Positions 9,972 to 18,713 of a stretch of 64,000 bases of DNA are shown here, one piece after another. The stretch is from NCBI RefSeq assembly GCF_030373545.1, contig NZ_JAUDCO010000007.1, forward strand, positions 36,619 through 100,618, given 5' to 3'. The position numbers and the translations under genes are program-made. Positions within the stretch are counted from its first letter, which is position 1. Each line of letters starts with the position of its first letter. This stretch comes from Collinsella tanakaei. Lineage in GTDB: Bacteria; Actinomycetota; Coriobacteriia; Coriobacteriales; Coriobacteriaceae. The notes beneath the pieces are model-generated. The model worked only from the letters and a program-made list of their open reading frames with translations, searched no databases and was not told where the DNA came from.

Positions 9972-12623
9972 ATGCCTTTGCTTTCTGAATCCCTGCACGC
10001 CTACGCCGACCGCCGACTTGCGGCGCGCCAGGAGCTGCTCGCCCCGCTGGCCGGCGACATCAAGGTCGCGCTCGAGTCGCTCGACGACCGCTGCGAGCAG
10101 ACGCTGCTCAAGCTCTATCTGGGGACGCTGCCGCTGACCGATGTGTTCGATACGGACCTCGACGTGCTCGTGTCCTACGCGCGCCAGGCCCGCGAGCTGC
10201 GCGCGTCGAGCCCGTGGTGCAAGGATGTCCCGGAGCGCGTCTTCGTGCATTACGTCGCCTGCCCGCGCGTGAACAACGAGCCGCTCACCGACGCCTGGCC
10301 CGTCTTCCGTGCCGCCCTCGCCGAGCGCGTCGCCGACCTCGACGCCGACCGCGCCATCCTCGAGACGAACTACTGGTGCGCCGAGACCGCGACCTATCAG
10401 GCCTCCGACGGCCGCACGCTCGGCCCGCTCGGCGTGCTCGCCTCGGGCGACGGCCGCTGCGGCGAGGAGTCCACCTACCTGGTGTGCGCGCTGCGCTCCT
10501 TGGGTATCCCGGCCCGCCAGATCTACACGCCCTGGTGGGCGCACTGCGACGACAACCACGCCTGGGTCGAGGCCTACGCCGACGGCACCTGGTATTACCT
10601 TGGCGCCTGCGAGCCCGAGGAGGCGCTCGACCGCGGCTGGTTCACGGCGGCGTCGGGTCGTGCGATGCTCGTGCACACGCGCCTGTTCGGCGACTACGGC
10701 TGTGACTTCGAGGGCGATCGCCACCTGCTGTCCCGCGAGGGTAACCAGGTCATCGTGAACCTCACCGGCGCCTACGCCCCCACCACGCTGCTCACCGTCT
10801 CGGTGCGCGACGCCGCGGGCTCGCCCGTCCAGGGCGCCTCGGTGCGCCTGCGCCTAGTGAACGAGGCCTCCTGGCGCGACATCGCCCACCTGACGAGCGA
10901 TGCGAACGGCACCGCCGAAATCGTGGTCGGCAAGGGCACGCTGCGCATCGTCGCCACCACCGCCGACGGCATGGCGGAGCAGATCATCGACACGACCTCG
11001 TGCTCCGCGGTTGAGCTCACCTTGGGCGACACCGTCACCGGCGACACGGAGTGGGTCGACTTCGATGTCCACGCCCCCGTTGACCATCCGGCCCCCTGCG
11101 GGCATCTGACGCCCGAGCAGGCCGAGATCGGACGCGTCCGCAAGCGCGAGGCCGACCGCATGCGCACCGAGCGCGTCGCGGGCAACGTCGAGCGCGCCCG
11201 CGAGCTCGCCCGTACGACCGGCCACGGCGAGGACGCGTGCCTGCCCTTCTTCGAGCAGGCCTTCGCCAACGCCGGCGAGGTCGCCCGCTTCCTTTCTGCC
11301 GACGACGGCGCCGACCGCGCCGCGCTGCTCGGCACGCTCACGTCCAAGGACTTCCGCGATCTTGACGCCGACGTGCTCGAGGACCACATCCTCGGCGCCC
11401 GCGCCGTCCGCGACGGCGCGCTTGCTTATCTCGCCCGCGAAGGCGTCACCGATGCGGAGGCCGCGCAGGACCTCTACGTGCGCTACGTCCTGTGCCCGCG
11501 CGCCCACTTCGAGCACCTCTCCGCCTACCGCGGCTTCATCCGCTCCTTCTTTGACGCCGAGCAGGCCGCAGCCTTTACCGCCGACCCGATGGCCGTGTGG
11601 ACCTACATCTGCGACACCATGTCGTTCGACTCCGTCGAGAACGTCAAGAAGCTCGTGGGCACCCCGCGCGGCGCGCTGCTGTCCCGCCAGGCCAGCGCCG
11701 TCACGCGCCGCTCCCTGTTCGTCGCCATCTGCCGCAGCTTCGGCATCCCGGCGCGCATCAACCCCATCGACGCCGGCATCGAGTTCTTCGCGCACGGGGA
11801 GTTCGTCCCCGTCGAGCACGAGGAGCGCGGCGCCCTCGTCGCCTTCGCGAGCGATGCCGACCCCGCGCCCGGCTACTTCCAGGCGTGGAGCGTTGCGCGC
11901 TACCTGCGCTTCACTGCCGTCAGCGGCAAGGGGGCGCAGGGCTTCAAGGTGCTCGACTTCTGGGGCAAGGCGCCCTTCGAGGACGGCATCTGCCGCCTCA
12001 AGATGCCCTATGGCGAGTATCGCCTGACCACCGCCGTCCGCCTGCCCAACGGCGACGTTCAGGCCTCCGAGCGCGCTTTCGCGGTCGTCGAGGGCGCTGA
12101 GAGCGAGCCCATCGAGCTCAAGCTGCGCGAGCCGAATGTCTCCGAGATGCTCGCCGACATCGCGCTCGACGCGTTTGCCGTGCGCGACGAGGCCAGCGCC
12201 GCCGTGGACCCTGCCCGCATCGCCCTCGCGGGTGATAGCGATGCGCACCCCGTCATCGTGGCGTTCCTCGAGCCCGGTATGGAACCGACCGAGCACCTGC
12301 TCAACGAGATGCGCGAGCAGGCCGACCGCCTCGCCGCGGCGCGCGTGCCCGTCGTGCTCGTCGTGCGCGACGCCGATGCGCTGGCCGACCCGACGCTCGC
12401 GCGCACCCTGCCTCAGCTCAGCAACGTCACCGTCGCCTACGACGACTTCTCCGAGCTGCCCGAGCGCCTCGCGCGCCGCATGTTCGCCAACCCCGAGAAG
12501 CTGCCGCTCTCCATCCTCGCCGAGGCGGGCGCCGACGGTGCGCTCACCGGCCGCTATGCGGTGGGCGGCTACAACGTGGGCAGCGTCGATCTGATGCTCA
12601 AGCTCATCGCGCTCGCCAAGTAA
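9972..12623 (+). CDS. Large transglutaminase-like protein with two TG-like domains
   Basis: This is an 883-residue protein with AAGGAGG upstream of the ATG. Residues about 90-260 form a transglutaminase-like cysteine hydrolase domain: Cys163 in DGRCGEES, His196 in DDNHAWVE, and the GACEPE segment where the third catalytic residue is expected. Then comes a beta-rich carboxypeptidase-regulatory-like segment (about 270-350). A second TG-like domain (about 480-650) repeats the FGIPARI region, but the catalytic Cys aligns with Ala near 576. The tail (about 740-870) is alpha/beta and resembles a redox or Rossmann fold. No signal peptide is seen. In TG-like families the fold can be a peptidase, amidase or peptide N-glycanase, so with the fucosidase upstream a role on glycopeptides is a reasonable inference. 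Confidence 0.85.
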   Translation: MPLLSESLHAYADRRLAARQELLAPLAGDIKVALESLDDRCEQTLLKLYLGTLPLTDVFDTDLDVLVSYARQARELRASSPWCKDVPERVFVHYVACPRVNNEPLTDAWPVFRAALAERVADLDADRAILETNYWCAETATYQASDGRTLGPLGVLASGDGRCGEESTYLVCALRSLGIPARQIYTPWWAHCDDNHAWVEAYADGTWYYLGACEPEEALDRGWFTAASGRAMLVHTRLFGDYGCDFEGDRHLLSREGNQVIVNLTGAYAPTTLLTVSVRDAAGSPVQGASVRLRLVNEASWRDIAHLTSDANGTAEIVVGKGTLRIVATTADGMAEQIIDTTSCSAVELTLGDTVTGDTEWVDFDVHAPVDHPAPCGHLTPEQAEIGRVRKREADRMRTERVAGNVERARELARTTGHGEDACLPFFEQAFANAGEVARFLSADDGADRAALLGTLTSKDFRDLDADVLEDHILGARAVRDGALAYLAREGVTDAEAAQDLYVRYVLCPRAHFEHLSAYRGFIRSFFDAEQAAAFTADPMAVWTYICDTMSFDSVENVKKLVGTPRGALLSRQASAVTRRSLFVAICRSFGIPARINPIDAGIEFFAHGEFVPVEHEERGALVAFASDADPAPGYFQAWSVARYLRFTAVSGKGAQGFKVLDFWGKAPFEDGICRLKMPYGEYRLTTAVRLPNGDVQASERAFAVVEGAESEPIELKLREPNVSEMLADIALDAFAVRDEASAAVDPARIALAGDSDAHPVIVAFLEPGMEPTEHLLNEMREQADRLAAARVPVVLVVRDADALADPTLARTLPQLSNVTVAYDDFSELPERLARRMFANPEKLPLSILAEAGADGALTGRYAVGGYNVGSVDLMLKLIALAK

Positions 12624-12654
12624 GCGCGCACGGCTCACCTTCGCCGATGCGGTA

Positions 12655-12694
12655 AGCGGCCGCGGATCCCTTGCGATCCGCGGCCGCTTTTCTT
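12655..12694 (+). terminator. Terminator of the fucosidase operon
   Basis: A perfect 14-bp stem (AGCGGCCGCGGATC with its complement, loop CCTTGC) followed by TTTTCTT lies 30 bases after the transglutaminase-like stop codon. Confidence 0.9.
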
Positions 12695-12816
12695 GTGCCG
12701 CAAACGGACCCTTGTTCAAAAGAGACCCGATCTTTTGGGGCACATTCATGCACGAGGCCCGGTCGCGCCGATCGCGCGGCCGGGCCCCATCGCATCTTAT
12801 GGGGTAAATCGGGTCC

Positions 12817-13758
12817 CTACGCCTCCATCAGGCCGGCGTAGGCGGCGCCGATAAGGCCGGCGTCGTTGCCGAGCGAGGCGATCTCGATCGGGGTATCGGC
12901 GCAGACGGACAGCGTGTAGTACTTGAAGCGCTCGACGAGCTTGTCCAGGAACAGGTCGCCCGCAGCGGACAGGCCGCCGCCGAGCACGATGGCCTCGGGG
13001 TCGACCGTGCAGGCCAGATTGGCGAGCGCCAGGCCGAGGTACTCGACCATGGTGTCGACGGCCGCGGCGGCAGCCTCGTCGCCCGCCTGATAGGCGCCGA
13101 ACACGCTCTTGGAGTCGGAGGGGCCGGAGAGCTCGACCGGCTGGGTGCCGCGCTTCTCGCACTCCATCTTGTAGGAGTTCACCACGCCGGTCGCCGAGGC
13201 GTACTGCTCGAGACAGCCGCGACGGCCGCAGCCGCAGACGCGCTCCTCGGCCGGGTTCACGCAGGTGTGGCCGACCTCGCCGCCCGCGCCGTTGGCACCG
13301 CCGATGACCTTGCCGTCGATGACCACGCCGGCGCCGATGCCCGTGCCGAGCGTGACGAGGGCCATGCTGCGATGGCCGAGCGCCGAGCCGCGCCACATCT
13401 CGCCGAGGGCAGCCGCGTTCGCGTCGTTGACGAACGTCACGGCAGCACCTTCGAAGGCAGCCTTGAGCGCAGCGCCCAGACCGGGCAGGTCGAGCGATGC
13501 GTTGGCGATCAGCTTGACGTTGCCGTCATCGGGCACGGGGCAGGGCACGGCCAGGCCGATGCCCTTGAGGACGACGTCGCCGTCCTGGGCGTCCAGCAGG
13601 CTCTTGATGCCATCGATGACCGCGGCGTAGCCCGCCTCGTCAATCAGCGGCGGCGTGGGAACGCTCAGCTTGGAGAGCACCTCGCCGTTGCGGTTGACCA
13701 GGCCTTCCTTGACGGTCGTTCCTCCGACGTCGATGCCCACGAACAGTTCCTCGGCCAT
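12817..13758 (-). CDS. glk: ROK-family glucokinase
   Basis: The ATG at 13758 follows AGAAAGGGGG, giving 313 residues. It shows the phosphate-binding GIDVGGTTVKEGLV at the N-terminus, the sugar/catalytic region FVNDANAAALGE with the Asp base, the ATP-binding LGTGIGAGVVIDGK, and the zinc-binding ROK signature CGCGRRGCLE preceded by GH. These are typical of ATP-dependent glucokinases, making glucose 6-phosphate from internal glucose. Other ROK sugars (mannose, N-acetyl hexoses) are not excluded. It is a single gene. Confidence 0.85.
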   Translation of the reverse strand: MAEELFVGIDVGGTTVKEGLVNRNGEVLSKLSVPTPPLIDEAGYAAVIDGIKSLLDAQDGDVVLKGIGLAVPCPVPDDGNVKLIANASLDLPGLGAALKAAFEGAAVTFVNDANAAALGEMWRGSALGHRSMALVTLGTGIGAGVVIDGKVIGGANGAGGEVGHTCVNPAEERVCGCGRRGCLEQYASATGVVNSYKMECEKRGTQPVELSGPSDSKSVFGAYQAGDEAAAAAVDTMVEYLGLALANLACTVDPEAIVLGGGLSAAGDLFLDKLVERFKYYTLSVCADTPIEIASLGNDAGLIGAAYAGLMEA

Positions 13759-13882
13759 ATGCGGCCCCCTTTCTGGATATGTATCGGTGCCACCCATGAT
13801 ACCGCGCCGATATGCCGTTTTGGCCGTGTTCGGCGAGCGGCGCGAACGGACGGAAAACGGAGACACCGCGCTCGGCCCAGGC

Positions 13883-14365
13883 CTATGCGGCGAACCCCGC
13901 TGCCAGCTCCTTGTCGAGCGCCGTCCTCAAGTCGTCCTCGTCAAGCTCCAGGTCGACCTCCAGCCGCAGCGGAGCGCTAGAGCCCGTGAAATGAAACACC
14001 GTGGGCACCGTCTTCACCCCGTGCCGGTCGCGAAACGCCGCGAGCGCCTCATCCGCATCGGTATTCGTGCTGTCCAGGTAGTAGAGGTCAACGCCGCGGT
14101 CGGCGAAGACCTGCGCCATCGACGGCAGCAGCTTGCGACACCAGCGGCACGTCGGACGACCGATGTATAGGTAGAAGTCCTCCCCCGCGTCCTCCTTTGC
14201 CGCAGCCTCGCCCGCATCGATCCCGATGAAGCCCGCGGCGGCCTTGTCGTACGCCGCAAGCTCGCGCAGCAGGCGCTCATCCTCGTCGGACGTCGCCGAC
14301 GCCGGCGTGAGCTCGCAGACGCCGTCGAGCGAGCACGCGCCCGCAACCTGATCCATATCGCCCAT
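13883..14365 (-). CDS. Thioredoxin-like protein (PedC/bacteriocin-accessory-like)
   Basis: This 160-residue protein starts at the ATG at 14365 behind AAGGGG. The core is FYLYIGRPTCRWCRKLLP, a thioredoxin-like fold with a CRWC active site, and ends with the cis-Pro region VKTVPTVFHF. The IGRPTCxxCRK form is that of small cytoplasmic thiol-disulfide proteins sometimes named bacteriocin transport accessory proteins; no bacteriocin gene is adjacent. An N-terminal extension with CSLDGVC adds two further cysteines. It has no signal peptide, so it probably acts as a cytoplasmic disulfide reductase or chaperone. Confidence 0.75.
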   Translation of the reverse strand: MGDMDQVAGACSLDGVCELTPASATSDEDERLLRELAAYDKAAAGFIGIDAGEAAAKEDAGEDFYLYIGRPTCRWCRKLLPSMAQVFADRGVDLYYLDSTNTDADEALAAFRDRHGVKTVPTVFHFTGSSAPLRLEVDLELDEDDLRTALDKELAAGFAA

Positions 14366-14399
14366 GGCAACCCCTTTCGAACGTAGCCGTCGCATCCAT

Positions 14400-14827
14400 C
14401 ATACCCGCCGCGCCAAGCGAACGGACACCGGCCGTACATGAGCGCATCCCGCACCGCAGGCAGCGATGCGGGGGCAGAGCGGGCGCCCTTGATCAGCCGG
14501 AGGGCATGTATAGCTCCAGGGCGCGGTTTTTCGGAGCGATTTCCCCATCGGCCGGAGACGGCCAACAAAGCCGCAGTTGTTTCCTGCGACGTTATCGAGG
14601 TGTGTTTCCATAGGTGCAAAAGGGCACCGAAAAATCGCGCCCCAGAGCAGATGACGGCCTCGTAGATCCCCTCGTCTCGCAAAAGTATGCATGAGTCAAA
14701 ATAGGACCTGCGGCAACATCCCAAAATATGCAGCGACCCGCTTTGGCTGTTTTGCCAGCCAAAGCGGGTCGCCGCCACATCACAGCAAAAGCCGCCCGCA
14801 TCGTCTGCAGGCGCGCGAGGACACCGC
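14400..14827. other. Intergenic region with one strong hairpin
   Basis: I see no supported gene. The region holds the pcrA terminator hairpin at 14733-14772 and the presumed promoter area of the thioredoxin-like gene near its left end. The short open frames here lack ribosome sites and coding-like composition. Confidence 0.5.
14733..14772 (-). terminator. Perfect 16-bp hairpin downstream of pcrA
   Basis: The arms GCGACCCGCTTTGGCT and AGCCAAAGCGGGTCGC enclose an 8-base loop. On the minus strand it is followed by TATTTT, fitting termination of pcrA. Seventeen bases (14734-14750) recur exactly inside the broken IS200 transposase gene at 32088-32104. Confidence 0.7.
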
Positions 14828-17464
14828 CTATGACAGCTTGACGATGGGGGCGAATCCCTTCATGAGGCGCTTGGTCTGGCCGCTCTTCTCAAACTGGACC
14901 TCGATCATGTCGCCTTCCGCGGCGATGACCTTACCCACGCCGAACGTCTTGTGGCTCACCGTGTCGCCGGGCGCGAACACCTCGGCGGCGCGCGCCGCAT
15001 CAGGACGGCGCTGCTCGACGGCGGATGTTGCAGCCGCACGACCGCGGGGGCGCGCAGCGCCCTGTCCGCTGCCGAACGTCGCAGGCTTCAAGCCCGCATC
15101 GGGGCTGATACCGGCATGGCGCGACGTGCCGCCGCCCGTCGAGCGCGTGTACGATCCGAACACGCGCCCGCCGTACATCTCTGAGCCCAAGCCGGAACCG
15201 AACGTCCCGCGGCGATCGCCGCGCTTCTCCCATCCGGTCCCCTCGAATCCCGAAGAGCCGATACCCGAAAACTCGATATGGTCCTCGGGAATCTCGTTCA
15301 CAAAGCGCGAGCGCGGATTGGCCTGCGTCGATCCGTACGTGCGCCGCGTCGCCGCATATGTAAGGAACAGGCGCTTGCGCGCGCGCGTGATAGCCACGTA
15401 GGCAAGGCGGCGCTCCTCCTCGAGCTTGGCGGGGTCATCGGCCGAGGCGAATCCGGCAACATGGGGGAAGATGCCCTCCTCCATACCCGCCACGAACACG
15501 ACGGGAAACTCCAAGCCCTTGGCGGAGTGCACCGTCATCATCGTGATCGCGCTCGTCTGACCCGACAGCGCGTCCAGGTCGGAGCGCAGCGCCAGCCACT
15601 CCATGAGAGCGGGCAAGGCAGCGCACGAGAGCGGACCATACGTCTGCTCGATCTCATCGGCCTGCGCGGTGGCCGTCGTCGCCACATCGCCACCTTGAGC
15701 GATGGAAACCGCCGGCGCATCCGCCGCGTCGACCACGCCGGCGTCACGCAGCTCCTCGAGGCTCTCGAGCGTGCCTTCGATGTCCTCGTGGGTCTCCTCG
15801 AACTCAGCCGCGACGCCCAGGAATTCCTGGATGTTCTCGGCACGGCTCTCGGCCTCCATGGTGCCCTCCGCGCGCAGGGCCTGCAGCAGCCCGGTGCGGT
15901 CGACAATCGCGTCGATCACATCTTTGAGCTCGCCGTCCATGCGACGGCCCTCGCGCACGATGTTCACGAAGTCGCCGAGTCCGCGGCGCACCTTGGCCGA
16001 GAACATGGACGTCTCCGCGCACGCCAGCTCGCACGCCTGGAAAAACGAGCAGCGGTTCGCGGCGGCGAGGATCTCGATCTTGGAGATGGATGTCGACCCG
16101 ATACCGCGGCGCGGCGTGTTGATAACCCGCTTGACGCTCATCTCGTCGGCGGGATTCACGACCATCTTGAGATAGGCCATGACATCGCGGATCTCCGCGC
16201 GGTCGAAGAAGCGCGTGCCGCCCACGATCTTGTACGGAACGCCCGCGCGCAGGAACATGTCTTCGAGGATGCGCGACTGGGCGTTGGTGCGGTAGAACAC
16301 CGCCATGTCGTCATAGCCCGTGCCAATGCCGTGGAGCTTCTCGATCTCGGCGGCGATCCAGCGCCCCTCGTCGCGTTCGTCGCTCGCCTGGTAGGCCTGG
16401 ATCTTCTCGCCGTCGCCGGCATCGGTGAACAGGCGCTTGTCCTTGCGCTGCGAGTTATGGCGCACCACCGCGTTGGCCGCGGCCAAAATGTGCCCCGTGG
16501 AGCGGTAGTTTTGCTCGAGCTTGACCACGCGCGCGTCGGGAAAGTCCTTCTCGAAGTCCAAGATGTTGGAGATGTCCGCGCCGCGCCAGCTGTAGATGGA
16601 CTGGTCGTCATCGCCCACGACCATGAGGTTGTGGTATTTGGCGGCGAGCAGGTTGGCGATCTCGTACTGCACGTGATTGGTGTCCTGGTACTCGTCCACG
16701 CTGATGTAGCGGAAGCGCTCCTGGTAGCGGTCGAGCACCTCGGGACGCGTGCGCAAAAGCTCCAGGGCGCGTACGAGCAGATCATCGAAATCCATGGCGT
16801 TCGCCGCGCGCAGCCGGCGCTCGAGCTCGGCGTAGACGCGGGCGGCCTTCTCGGTCTTGGGGTCGTCGGCGCGCTGGGCGAGCTCCTCGGGCCCCACCAT
16901 GGCGTTTTTGGCCGCCGAGATCTTGCCGCGAATCATGTTGAGGGGATACTGCTTTTGATCGATATCCATGCTCGCCATGATGTCGCGCACCAAGCGGCGC
17001 GAATCGTCGTCGTCGTAGATGGTGAACTGGCCGGTATAGCCCAAAAGGTCGGCGTCCTCGCGCAGCATGCGCACGCACATGGCATGGAAGGTGCACACCC
17101 ACATGCCGCGTGTGCCGCCGGGCAGAAGCCCCTGCAGGCGCTCGCGCATCTCGGCGGCGGCCTTGTTGGTGAAGGTGATGGCCAGAATCTGCCAAGGACG
17201 GACGCCCAAGTCGGCGATCATGTGGGCGATTCGGTAGGTGAGCACACGCGTCTTGCCCGACCCCGCGCCCGCGAGCACGAGCAGCGGTCCCTCGGTGGCA
17301 AGCACCGCCTCGCGCTGGGCGGGGTTCAGGCTGTCGATATCGAGCTGCGGGCGCGGCGGGGCCGCAGGCGCATCGTAGATGTCGAGCGGGACCTGCTCGA
17401 CGGCCGCAGGCTCTGCCTCGCGCGCGGCCTGCATGTTCTTTTCCCACGGAAGCTGTAGGGGCAT
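14828..17464 (-). CDS. pcrA: ATP-dependent DNA helicase PcrA (UvrD/Rep family)
   Basis: This 878-residue superfamily 1 helicase unwinds DNA in repair and at replication-transcription conflicts. Motifs in order: Q motif LNPAQREAV, Walker A AGAGSGKT, motif Ia FTNKAAAEM, motif II VDEYQDTN, motif III GDDDQSIYSWRGA, motif IV QNYRSTGHIL, motif V MTVHSAKGLEFPVV and motif VI VAITRARKRL. The C-terminal 50 residues (GDTVSHKTFGVGKVI onward) are the Tudor-like domain that binds RNA polymerase in PcrA. No LexA-type box is evident upstream. Confidence 0.95.
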   Translation of the reverse strand: MPLQLPWEKNMQAAREAEPAAVEQVPLDIYDAPAAPPRPQLDIDSLNPAQREAVLATEGPLLVLAGAGSGKTRVLTYRIAHMIADLGVRPWQILAITFTNKAAAEMRERLQGLLPGGTRGMWVCTFHAMCVRMLREDADLLGYTGQFTIYDDDDSRRLVRDIMASMDIDQKQYPLNMIRGKISAAKNAMVGPEELAQRADDPKTEKAARVYAELERRLRAANAMDFDDLLVRALELLRTRPEVLDRYQERFRYISVDEYQDTNHVQYEIANLLAAKYHNLMVVGDDDQSIYSWRGADISNILDFEKDFPDARVVKLEQNYRSTGHILAAANAVVRHNSQRKDKRLFTDAGDGEKIQAYQASDERDEGRWIAAEIEKLHGIGTGYDDMAVFYRTNAQSRILEDMFLRAGVPYKIVGGTRFFDRAEIRDVMAYLKMVVNPADEMSVKRVINTPRRGIGSTSISKIEILAAANRCSFFQACELACAETSMFSAKVRRGLGDFVNIVREGRRMDGELKDVIDAIVDRTGLLQALRAEGTMEAESRAENIQEFLGVAAEFEETHEDIEGTLESLEELRDAGVVDAADAPAVSIAQGGDVATTATAQADEIEQTYGPLSCAALPALMEWLALRSDLDALSGQTSAITMMTVHSAKGLEFPVVFVAGMEEGIFPHVAGFASADDPAKLEEERRLAYVAITRARKRLFLTYAATRRTYGSTQANPRSRFVNEIPEDHIEFSGIGSSGFEGTGWEKRGDRRGTFGSGLGSEMYGGRVFGSYTRSTGGGTSRHAGISPDAGLKPATFGSGQGAARPRGRAAATSAVEQRRPDAARAAEVFAPGDTVSHKTFGVGKVIAAEGDMIEVQFEKSGQTKRLMKGFAPIVKLS

Positions 17465-17589
17465 ACGCGACCTCCGGATATCGAATCGGCGCCTCCTGCG
17501 GGATGCGCCATATGTTGAGCCAAATCAGTATAGCCGCCCGCGTGGACACCACAGCGTAAAAACACCTGCGGCGGGGTCGCCCGGGTCAG

Positions 17590-17691
17590 GGCGCCCGGCG
17601 GTTAAAACACCCTAGGGATTATTTTACATGGCGCATGAAGAAACATGCGCCATGTAAAATAATCCCTAGGGTGTTTTAACCGCCGGGCGCC
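17590..17691. repeat. 48-bp perfect palindrome with 6-base loop
   Basis: Left arm 17590-17637 and right arm 17644-17691 are exact reverse complements, with loop AAGAAA. The arm contains GGCGCCCGGCGGTTAAAAC, then ACCCTAGGGATT and ACATGGCGC. It lies between divergent pcrA and convergent-side AEC gene ends and has relatives at 53721-53814 and 47330-47360. It may act as a bidirectional terminator, but its perfection over 48 bp and its family members suggest a repeated element. Confidence 0.85.
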
Positions 17692-17731
17692 TTATCCCAG
17701 AAGCGACCCTGCCGGGCCGGAGGCCTTCACG

Positions 17732-18655
17732 CTACAGCGACCACAGCAGGCGCATGCCGATCGTCACGAGCGGCACGGTGATGAGCGACAGCGCCGTCGA
17801 CGTCATGACGAGCTTCGAGGCGAAGGGTGCGTCGGCATGGTACTTCTCGGCGAGCATCGCCGTAGTGCTCGCCGCGGGCATAGCGGACAGCAGCACGCAC
17901 ACCTCGGCGGAGAAGGCGTCGACCGGCAGCAGGTGCAGCACCACAGCCACGATGATGGGGATGGCGATCAGGCGCTCGAAGCTGTAGACAAGCGCCTCGC
18001 GGTCGAGCATCTCGCGCAGCGGGCACTCGCTGATGATGGCACCGACCACGAACATGCTGAGCGCCGTGTTGCAGCCGCCGATGAAGTCGACGGCGCCGAC
18101 GATCGGCTCGGGCAGCGTAAAGCCCGCGCTGTACCAGGCCATCACGGCGAAACCGATGAAAATCGACAGGACGCAGGGGTGCAGCAGCACGCGGCGCACG
18201 GCATGGCGGTCCTTGGTGCCCGCGAACATGCTCACGCCGTAGGTCCACATGAGGATACGCTGCGGCAGCAGGAACACCGCGGCACACAGCAGGCCCTGCG
18301 AGCCGAAGTAGGCTTCGGCCACCGGCATGCCGATGAGCCCCGCGTTGGACACCATGATGCCGTACTTCAGACAGGCGCGATGGCTCTCCTCGGTCCCACG
18401 GAAGAACACGTGGTTCCACAGGGCATAAAACAGCTGCAACGCGCAGGCGATGGCCAGCACGGATATCGTCATCCTGAGAATCTCCGGCGTGATCGCCATC
18501 TCAAAGGAGCCGATGATCGAGGCGGGCATCACCACGGCCATGATCACGTCGACCAGATGCGCTCGCGTCATCGCGTCGAGCGTCTTGCGCAGACCGAGGT
18601 AGTAACCCACCGCGGTCATGATGAAGATCTCGATCTGGATCGCGATCATCTCCAT
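17732..18655 (-). CDS. AEC-family transporter (auxin efflux carrier-like)
   Basis: This 307-residue integral membrane protein has about ten hydrophobic helices arranged as two similar halves. Family hallmarks are the broken helices with GLIGMPVAEAYFG and NTALSMFVVGAIIS, and a C-terminal PAASTTAMLAEKY segment. In bacteria such carriers often move malate, lactate or other small organic anions; the substrate here is unknown. The gene follows uppP on the same strand with a short gap that contains a GACAAG repeat. Confidence 0.85.
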   Translation of the reverse strand: MEMIAIQIEIFIMTAVGYYLGLRKTLDAMTRAHLVDVIMAVVMPASIIGSFEMAITPEILRMTISVLAIACALQLFYALWNHVFFRGTEESHRACLKYGIMVSNAGLIGMPVAEAYFGSQGLLCAAVFLLPQRILMWTYGVSMFAGTKDRHAVRRVLLHPCVLSIFIGFAVMAWYSAGFTLPEPIVGAVDFIGGCNTALSMFVVGAIISECPLREMLDREALVYSFERLIAIPIIVAVVLHLLPVDAFSAEVCVLLSAMPAASTTAMLAEKYHADAPFASKLVMTSTALSLITVPLVTIGMRLLWSL

Positions 18656-18680
18656 GCCGACGTCATCCCCCTTTCGCAGA

Positions 18681-18713
18681 GCGACAAGATCGTACCTGGC
18701 ACCAACTTGTCGC
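18681..18713. repeat. GACAAG hairpin repeat, copy 1
   Basis: GCGACAAG and CTTGTCGC form the ends, with GTACCTGGCACCA between them. Near-identical units occur at 48235-48267 and 49932-49964. This copy sits at the uppP stop codon. Confidence 0.7.

Noticed and set aside
10854..12749. Minus-strand open frame opposite the transglutaminase-like gene
   Set aside because: Shadow frame; the plus strand has clear catalytic motifs, ribosome site and terminator.
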